Of a stretch of DNA of 10,895 nt, positions 6,865 through 10,895 are shown in pieces (the first letter of the stretch is position 1; each line of letters starts with the position of its first letter). The stretch lies in assembly GCA_013002375.1 (NCBI GenBank), contig JABDJW010000208.1:1-10895 (forward strand), written 5' to 3'. A program made the translations under genes and the position numbers. Below the pieces are notes generated by a model. It was not told the origin of the DNA and ran no database searches. It saw only the letters and a list, made by a program, of their open reading frames with translations. The DNA is from Acidimicrobiales bacterium. GTDB lineage: Bacteria > Actinomycetota > Acidimicrobiia > Acidimicrobiales > SHLQ01.

Positions 6865-7766
6865 CTGCGCTGTCCCGCCGAGCCCCCGCCGAGGACGGCA
6901 TCGCGACCCCCGAGTTCGAGGCGGCGCACGAACGCCAGAAACGGTGGCGCGGCTTCCTCATGGCCCTTCCGGCCTACGCCTACCTCCTCCTGTTCTTCGC
7001 GGTACCCCTCGGCATCGTCGTCGTCTACTCGTTCGGCACCCGCACCCGCTTCGGCACCACCGAGCTGAGCGGGTGGAACCTCGAGTCCTACGAGAAGCTG
7101 GGCCGAGATCTCGTCCAGCAGGTGCTGTTCCGATCGATCTGGTTGGCCCTGCTGACGACCGTGATCTGCCTCGTGATCGCCTACCCGTTCGCCTACTACA
7201 TGGCGACGCGTTCCGCGCGAGTCCGGAACCTCATGCTGGTGTTCGTGATGATCCCGTTCTGGACGAACTTCCTCGTCCGCAACTACGCGTGGTACGTGAT
7301 CTTGGGTACCGACGGGCCTTTCAGCCGGGTCGCCGAGTTCCTGGGGTTCGGGCCGACCCGACTGCTGTTCACCCAGTCCGCGGTAGTCATGGGCCTGGTC
7401 TACGGGTTCTTGCCCTTCATGATCCTTCCGCTCTACGCCGCGATCGAGCGCATCGATGGGCGACTACTCGAGGCCAGCCGTGATCTCGGGGCCACCGGCT
7501 ATCAATCATTCCGCCGGGTTCTGCTGCCGCTGTCGATGCCCGGGGTCATTGCCGGCTCGATTCTGGTCTTCATCCCCAGCCTCGGGGCTTACGTCACACC
7601 CGACATCCTGGGCGGGGCCAAGACCACGCTGCTCGGCAGTTACATCGTCACGCAATTCCTCAGCGCCCGAGACTTCCCGTTCGGCGCCGCGCTGTCGACC
7701 GTGCTCATGGCGTTGATGCTGGCCGCCACCATCGTGTACTTCCGGCGTGGAGGACGCACGCTGTGA
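6861..7766 (+). CDS. potB: Polyamine-type ABC transporter permease 1 (PotB-like)
   Basis: The 301-residue membrane protein has an N-terminal cytoplasmic tail of about 30 residues and six likely membrane helices near residues 32-55, 92-113, 121-143, 168-188, 226-248 and 273-294. The coupling-loop EAA motif lies at about 204-224 (EASRDLGATGYQSF, then LLPLSMPG), where it touches the ATPase. The IPSLGAYVTPDILGG block after it is typical of PotB/PotH permeases. ATG 6861 overlaps the ATPase stop as ATGA. An upstream in-frame start at 6825 would sit well inside the ATPase gene and add twelve residues without family support. Pairs with the next gene to form the membrane channel. Confidence 0.93.
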   Translation: MTALSRRAPAEDGIATPEFEAAHERQKRWRGFLMALPAYAYLLLFFAVPLGIVVVYSFGTRTRFGTTELSGWNLESYEKLGRDLVQQVLFRSIWLALLTTVICLVIAYPFAYYMATRSARVRNLMLVFVMIPFWTNFLVRNYAWYVILGTDGPFSRVAEFLGFGPTRLLFTQSAVVMGLVYGFLPFMILPLYAAIERIDGRLLEASRDLGATGYQSFRRVLLPLSMPGVIAGSILVFIPSLGAYVTPDILGGAKTTLLGSYIVTQFLSARDFPFGAALSTVLMALMLAATIVYFRRGGRTL

Positions 7767-8590
7767 GCACGAGCGCCGGCATCACCGAGCCCCGCGGCTG
7801 GTTCCGCCGCGTGCTCCAGGCCAATGCCTGGTTGGTGTATGCGTTCTTCTATCTCCCGATCGTGTTGCTGGTCATCTACTCGTTCTCCGACAACCGCAAT
7901 GTCGGCGTCTGGGGCGGCGCGACGCTCGACTGGTATCGCGAGTTCGCGAACGACGAACCAATCAAAACCGCGCTTGGCAACTCGCTCAAGATCGCGGCGG
8001 CATCGACGACCGTGTCGGTCGTGCTCGGCACGATGGCCGCGTTGGCCCTCGAGCGATACAAATTCCGCGGCCGGGGCTTCTTCGACGCGCTGCTCTATCT
8101 GCCGGTGATCATCCCCGACGTGACCATGGCGGTCATGATGCTGCTCTTCTTCGCCGAGGCGGCAAAGATACTCGGCTTCTCGCGCGGCTTCTCCACCATC
8201 ACCCTGAGCCACATCGCGTTCAGCATCAGCTTCGTATCGATCGTCGTTCGGGCCCGGCTGGCCGGTACCGACGAAAAGCTGGAGGAGGCGGCCATGGATC
8301 TGTACGCGTCGCGCTGGCAGGCGTTCCGCTACGTCACCTTGCCCACGATCATGCCCGGCGTCCTCGGCGGCGGACTGCTCGCCCTCACCCTGTCACTCGA
8401 TGATGTCGTGATCACCCAATTCGTCACGGGTGGGGGCTGGAATACCCTGCCGGTGTATGTCTTCGGCCTGATCCGCAAAGGCGTGACGCCGCTCATCAAC
8501 GCGGTGTCGGTCGTGATGCTGGTGGCCTCGACCGTCCTCGTCGGGCTCTCGTTGCTCGCCCAACGCATCCGGGGCGGCGAACCGGTGTGA
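7763..8590 (+). CDS. potC: Polyamine-type ABC transporter permease 2 (PotC-like)
   Basis: The 275-residue second permease has the PotC/PotI features: an opening membrane helix with FFYLPIVLLVIYSFS, DWYREF soon after, and an EAA coupling motif at about 174-194 (EEAAMDLYASRWQAF, then TLPTIMPG) followed by LTLSLDDVVITQF. Six membrane segments are likely. The start is GTG, overlapping the previous stop as GTGA, and is supported by a clear GGAGG at 7749-7753 nine bases upstream, the best Shine-Dalgarno among the coupled genes. It ends 79 bases before the binding-protein start, the only real gap in the transporter block. Confidence 0.93.
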   Translation: MSTSAGITEPRGWFRRVLQANAWLVYAFFYLPIVLLVIYSFSDNRNVGVWGGATLDWYREFANDEPIKTALGNSLKIAAASTTVSVVLGTMAALALERYKFRGRGFFDALLYLPVIIPDVTMAVMMLLFFAEAAKILGFSRGFSTITLSHIAFSISFVSIVVRARLAGTDEKLEEAAMDLYASRWQAFRYVTLPTIMPGVLGGGLLALTLSLDDVVITQFVTGGGWNTLPVYVFGLIRKGVTPLINAVSVVMLVASTVLVGLSLLAQRIRGGEPV

Positions 8591-8669
8591 ACGCCGGTCA
8601 GGGGTCCATTCGCGTAAGTTCTCGTCAACAACACCGGCCGGGTACTCCGGCCTCATGGAGGGAAGACAC
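8591..8669 (+). promoter_or_regulatory. Intergenic leader before the binding-protein gene, with hairpin and strong ribosome binding site
   Basis: This 79-base gap separates the second permease from the binding protein. A perfect inverted repeat GGCCGG / CCGGCC with a five-base loop lies at 8636-8652, a few bases before the Shine-Dalgarno GGAGGG (8657-8662). No U-run follows, so it is not a classical terminator. A weaker -10-like TAAGTT is at 8615-8620, without a visible -35. In many importers a stem-loop here protects or separates the binding-protein message, which is needed in excess; an extra promoter is the other option. Function is inferred. Confidence 0.5.
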
Positions 8670-9818
8670 ATGCCAACTACATCCCGCAATCTCGGAAGGC
8701 ACCGCGCCAGATGGCTTCTGCTTCTGGCCGTGCTGGCCTTGTTGGCCAGCGCCTGCGGAAGCGACGACGACAACGGCGACGCCGGTGGCGGCAACGGCGG
8801 TGAGACCGCCAGTGGTTGCGAAGTCGGCGAAACCGACGGCGACCTCGCACTCTACAACTGGGCCGAATACATCGACCCCGAGCACCTCGATGCGTTCGCC
8901 GCCGAGTTCGGCATCAGCGCCACGATGACCACGTACGAATCGAACGAGACCATGTTGCCGACCATCACGGCCGGCAACGCCGGGTACGACGTGATCGTGC
9001 CGTCGGACTACATGGTCGGAATCATGATCGACGGCGGCTTCATCCAGAAGCTCGACTTCGATGCCATCCCCAATGCCAGCAACCTGTCCGACGACTTCCG
9101 GAATCCGTCGTACGACCCCACCCAGGAATACTCCCTGCCCTACCAGTGGGGGTACACCGGTTTGGCGGTGAACACCGCCGAGGTCGGAACTGATTTCCCC
9201 CGATCGTGGGATGTGGTCTTTGGCGATTTTGCCAACGACTACGCCGGCAAGATCACCCTGCTCAACGATCCGCGCGAGACGCTCGGCGCCGCGCTGAAGG
9301 CGCTGGGTTACTCACTGAACACGACCGACCAGGACGAACTCAACCAGGCCAGAGACTTGGTCGGCGCGGCAAAGGGCAACCTTTTGGCGTTCAACACCGA
9401 CTCATCCGACGAACTGCTCACCAGCGGTGAAAGCGTCATCGCCCACGTGTACTCCGGCGACGCCTTCACCCAGTTCCTGGAGACCGATGATCCCTCCCAG
9501 TACGTGTTCTTCGTGCCGGAGGAAGGTGGCACCCGCTGGGTCGACAACATGGCGATCCCGTTCGACGCTCCGCACCCCTGTACCGCCCATACCTTCATCA
9601 ACTGGCTGTATGACGCAGACCAGGGCGCGGCGCTGTCGAACTGGAACTACTACGGCACGCCCAACAAGGCGTCGATCGACTTGCTCGACGAGGAACTCAA
9701 TGAGTTCTTGACCTCACCCGACGTGTTGGTCGGGGGGCCCGACAGCGTCGAATCGATCGCCGACACCGGCGACTTCGAGACGAACTACGCCGACGCCTTC
9801 ACCGAAGCCAAGGGTTAG
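8670..9818 (+). CDS. potD: Polyamine-type ABC transporter substrate-binding lipoprotein (PotD/PotF-like)
   Basis: The 382-residue precursor starts with an Arg-rich n-region, a Leu/Ala hydrophobic stretch and the lipobox LASAC, so Cys29 should be the lipid-anchored N-terminus of the mature protein. A Ser/Asp/Gly/Asn-rich linker follows. The mature part matches the PotD/PotF family: LYNWAEYI early, YDVIVPSDYMV, LPYQWGYTGLAVN, NDPRETLGAALKALG, and RWVDNMAIP, in which the Trp and Asp match family residues that contact the bound polyamine. A Tyr (HVYSGDA) sits where PotD has a Trp, so ligand preference may differ. ATG 8670 is chosen over 8655 because GGAGGG at 8657-8662 is correctly spaced for 8670 and overlaps the earlier ATG. 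The protein sits outside the membrane and delivers its ligand to the two permeases. The family includes binders of spermidine, putrescine and other cationic amines, so the exact ligand is open. Confidence 0.93.
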   Translation: MPTTSRNLGRHRARWLLLLAVLALLASACGSDDDNGDAGGGNGGETASGCEVGETDGDLALYNWAEYIDPEHLDAFAAEFGISATMTTYESNETMLPTITAGNAGYDVIVPSDYMVGIMIDGGFIQKLDFDAIPNASNLSDDFRNPSYDPTQEYSLPYQWGYTGLAVNTAEVGTDFPRSWDVVFGDFANDYAGKITLLNDPRETLGAALKALGYSLNTTDQDELNQARDLVGAAKGNLLAFNTDSSDELLTSGESVIAHVYSGDAFTQFLETDDPSQYVFFVPEEGGTRWVDNMAIPFDAPHPCTAHTFINWLYDADQGAALSNWNYYGTPNKASIDLLDEELNEFLTSPDVLVGGPDSVESIADTGDFETNYADAFTEAKG

Positions 9819-9836
9819 TACCCAACGAAAAGCGGC

Positions 9837-9877
9837 CATTGCGGCTATCCACCCGAACGAGGTGGATAGCCGCGATG
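9837..9877. terminator. Strong stem-loop, likely bidirectional terminator between convergent genes
   Basis: A perfect 13-base stem (9841-9853 with 9861-9873) encloses a seven-base loop; one G-T wobble and three more pairs extend it to 9837-9877. It lies 18 bases after the binding-protein stop and between two convergent genes. On the plus strand no T-run follows; on the minus strand a TTTT lies a few bases past the stem. Actinobacterial terminators often lack a long U-tract, so termination in both directions is likely but not shown. Confidence 0.75.
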
Positions 9878-9895
9878 CGTCGCGTATGGGCGAGT

Positions 9896-9918
9896 CTGAC
9901 CGGCCCTTCGGCGGTCAG
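9896..9918. terminator. Second hairpin overlapping the stop codon of the DUF1996 gene
   Basis: Inverted repeat CTGACCG (9896-9902) and CGGTCAG (9912-9918) with a nine-base loop that includes CTTC. The right arm contains the minus-strand TGA stop (9915-9917). With the larger hairpin at 9837-9877 it makes a double-hairpin end for the minus-strand gene. The second stem is shorter, so it could be incidental. Confidence 0.45.
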
Positions 9919-10895
9919 CCGTGCTTCGACGGCTTGAGCTGGGTTCCGAACGGCGTCCGATCGACCGAATCCCGCAAGGTGATCGAGTCGTTGTAGAGCT
10001 GGTTGCCGTCGTGATCGCGGAACCGCTCCGGAAGCTGGGTGCGTGACGCACCGCTCGGGGCCAGGAACTGGCAGGCCCGCTTCTCCAGCCGTTGACACTC
10101 GACGACTCGGTTCATCGTCTCGGCATCCCATGATGCGAAGTAGTCGCCGTGCAGGCTGTGCCCGGGGTTGTTCCGGTTGGTGTCCGACGCCAGGTACCAG
10201 TCGCTGTTGGGGTCGATGTCGTACTGCACGTTGTAGCTGAGCCCGGGAATCCGATACGGGTGCGACGATGGACACTCGTTGCTGTTGCCGGTTCCGCTGG
10301 TGGGATAGGCGAGGTGCGAGATGCGGTTCGGACTGTTGTCGGGACTGCTCAGGATCGGCTGACCCGAACCGTTCACTGCGATGCAGGTCGGGAAATGGAG
10401 GCTCAACTTCAGCAGTCCCTTGCCGGTCACGCTCACATCGAAGTACCGGGGCACCGAGTTCGCGATGTTCGGATGGGCCAGCATCTGGAGTCCGTTCGGG
10501 ATCGGCATGATCGTGTTGCGGTCGAAGTTCGAGGAGACGGCGAAGCTCTTGTAGTACGAGATGACCTTCTCGGGGAGCACGACCTCGTCGCGCGCATTGA
10601 AGAGGGCGGGGATCCAGTAGGCCGACCGGTTGTTGCGTCCACCCTCGCACGTTGCCCGCCCGGAATTGGCGAGCGATTGTGCCGTGGTGGTGGCGTTGGT
10701 TTCGGTGTTGCCCCAGAACATGTGCAAGTGGCTCGCGTCGCGTTGGCCGGGGTAGACCACGGGGTCGTCGTACGAGAAGTGCGACACCGGGCAGTAGACC
10801 CGCGTGCCATGCGCCGAGCCGGCGTTGTTGGGCGTATTGGTGTTCATCGACGTCCGGCCGCTCGTGCCGATGGTGATCGGCGAGCACGCCGACAG
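9915..10895 (-). CDS. DUF1996 domain lipoprotein of unknown function, 5' end cut off by the window
   Basis: The minus-strand frame is open from the window edge to TGA at 9917-9915, giving 327 codons. It carries the hallmarks of DUF1996: YCPVSHFSYDDP, a HLHMFWGNT block, GGRNNRSAYWIPAL, ECPSSHPYRIP, and HGDYFASWD near the C-terminus. Six cysteines other than the first are spread through the domain and could form disulfides in an exported protein. The internal ATG at 10847 is not the real start: the frame continues to the edge and the first visible residues are LSAC, a likely lipobox (Cys codon 10886-10884), so only the first part of the signal peptide is missing. DUF1996 is known from fungi and actinobacteria; I know of no established function. 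It is convergent with the transporter operon and shows no functional link to it. Confidence 0.85.
   Translation of the reverse strand: MSACSPITIGTSGRTSMNTNTPNNAGSAHGTRVYCPVSHFSYDDPVVYPGQRDASHLHMFWGNTETNATTTAQSLANSGRATCEGGRNNRSAYWIPALFNARDEVVLPEKVISYYKSFAVSSNFDRNTIMPIPNGLQMLAHPNIANSVPRYFDVSVTGKGLLKLSLHFPTCIAVNGSGQPILSSPDNSPNRISHLAYPTSGTGNSNECPSSHPYRIPGLSYNVQYDIDPNSDWYLASDTNRNNPGHSLHGDYFASWDAETMNRVVECQRLEKRACQFLAPSGASRTQLPERFRDHDGNQLYNDSITLRDSVDRTPFGTQLKPSKHG

Noticed and set aside
9799..10887. 362-codon minus-strand frame overlapping the DUF1996 gene
   Set aside because: Frame-shifted reading of the same strand with no recognisable motifs; the DUF1996 motifs lie in the other frame.
1..10895. 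Search for tRNA/rRNA genes, CRISPR repeats, insertion sequences or attachment sites
   Set aside because: No cloverleaf-like segments, regularly spaced repeats, transposase motifs or flanking direct repeats were seen by eye.

Overview
The window is compact, GC-rich DNA with long shadow reading frames, strong use of G/C at third codon positions and many 4-base gene overlaps. This fits a high-GC actinobacterium. The flavin oxidase and transporter types, and the DUF1996 lipoprotein, suggest an environmental, perhaps Acidimicrobiia-like, lineage, but the lineage call is an inference made without any search.

Layout. Bases 1-1092 (minus strand) hold most of a DAO-family FAD-dependent amine/amino-acid oxidase that runs off the left edge. 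A 153-base divergent promoter region (1093-1245) follows and contains a palindromic candidate operator. From 1246 to 9818 nine genes run on the plus strand: a class III PLP aminotransferase, a C45-family (penicillin acyltransferase-like) Ntn hydrolase, a stand-alone GNAT acetyltransferase, an Lrp/AsnC regulator, an agmatinase/ureohydrolase-family metalloenzyme, and a complete PotABCD-like ABC importer (ATPase, two permeases, lipoprotein binding protein). From the GNAT gene to the second permease every gene overlaps the next by four bases (ATGA or GTGA). The only gaps are before the aminotransferase, a short one before the C45 gene, and a 79-base one with a hairpin before the binding protein. 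Two hairpins at 9837-9918 separate this operon from a convergent minus-strand gene (9915-10895), a DUF1996 protein whose 5' end lies outside the window but whose first visible codons look like a lipobox.

How the genes may work together. The set reads as one regulated uptake-and-breakdown module for a polyamine or guanidino compound. The importer brings in the cation, the ureohydrolase releases urea from a guanidino group, the oxidase and aminotransferase remove amino groups, and the Lrp protein responds to an amino compound. The unusual part is the GNAT plus C45 hydrolase pair. The window has no gamma-glutamylputrescine synthetase (PuuA), PuuD hydrolase or aldehyde dehydrogenase. The pair could add and later remove an N-acyl protecting group, in the way PuuA and PuuD handle the glutamyl group. 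That is a hypothesis from gene content, not something the sequence proves.
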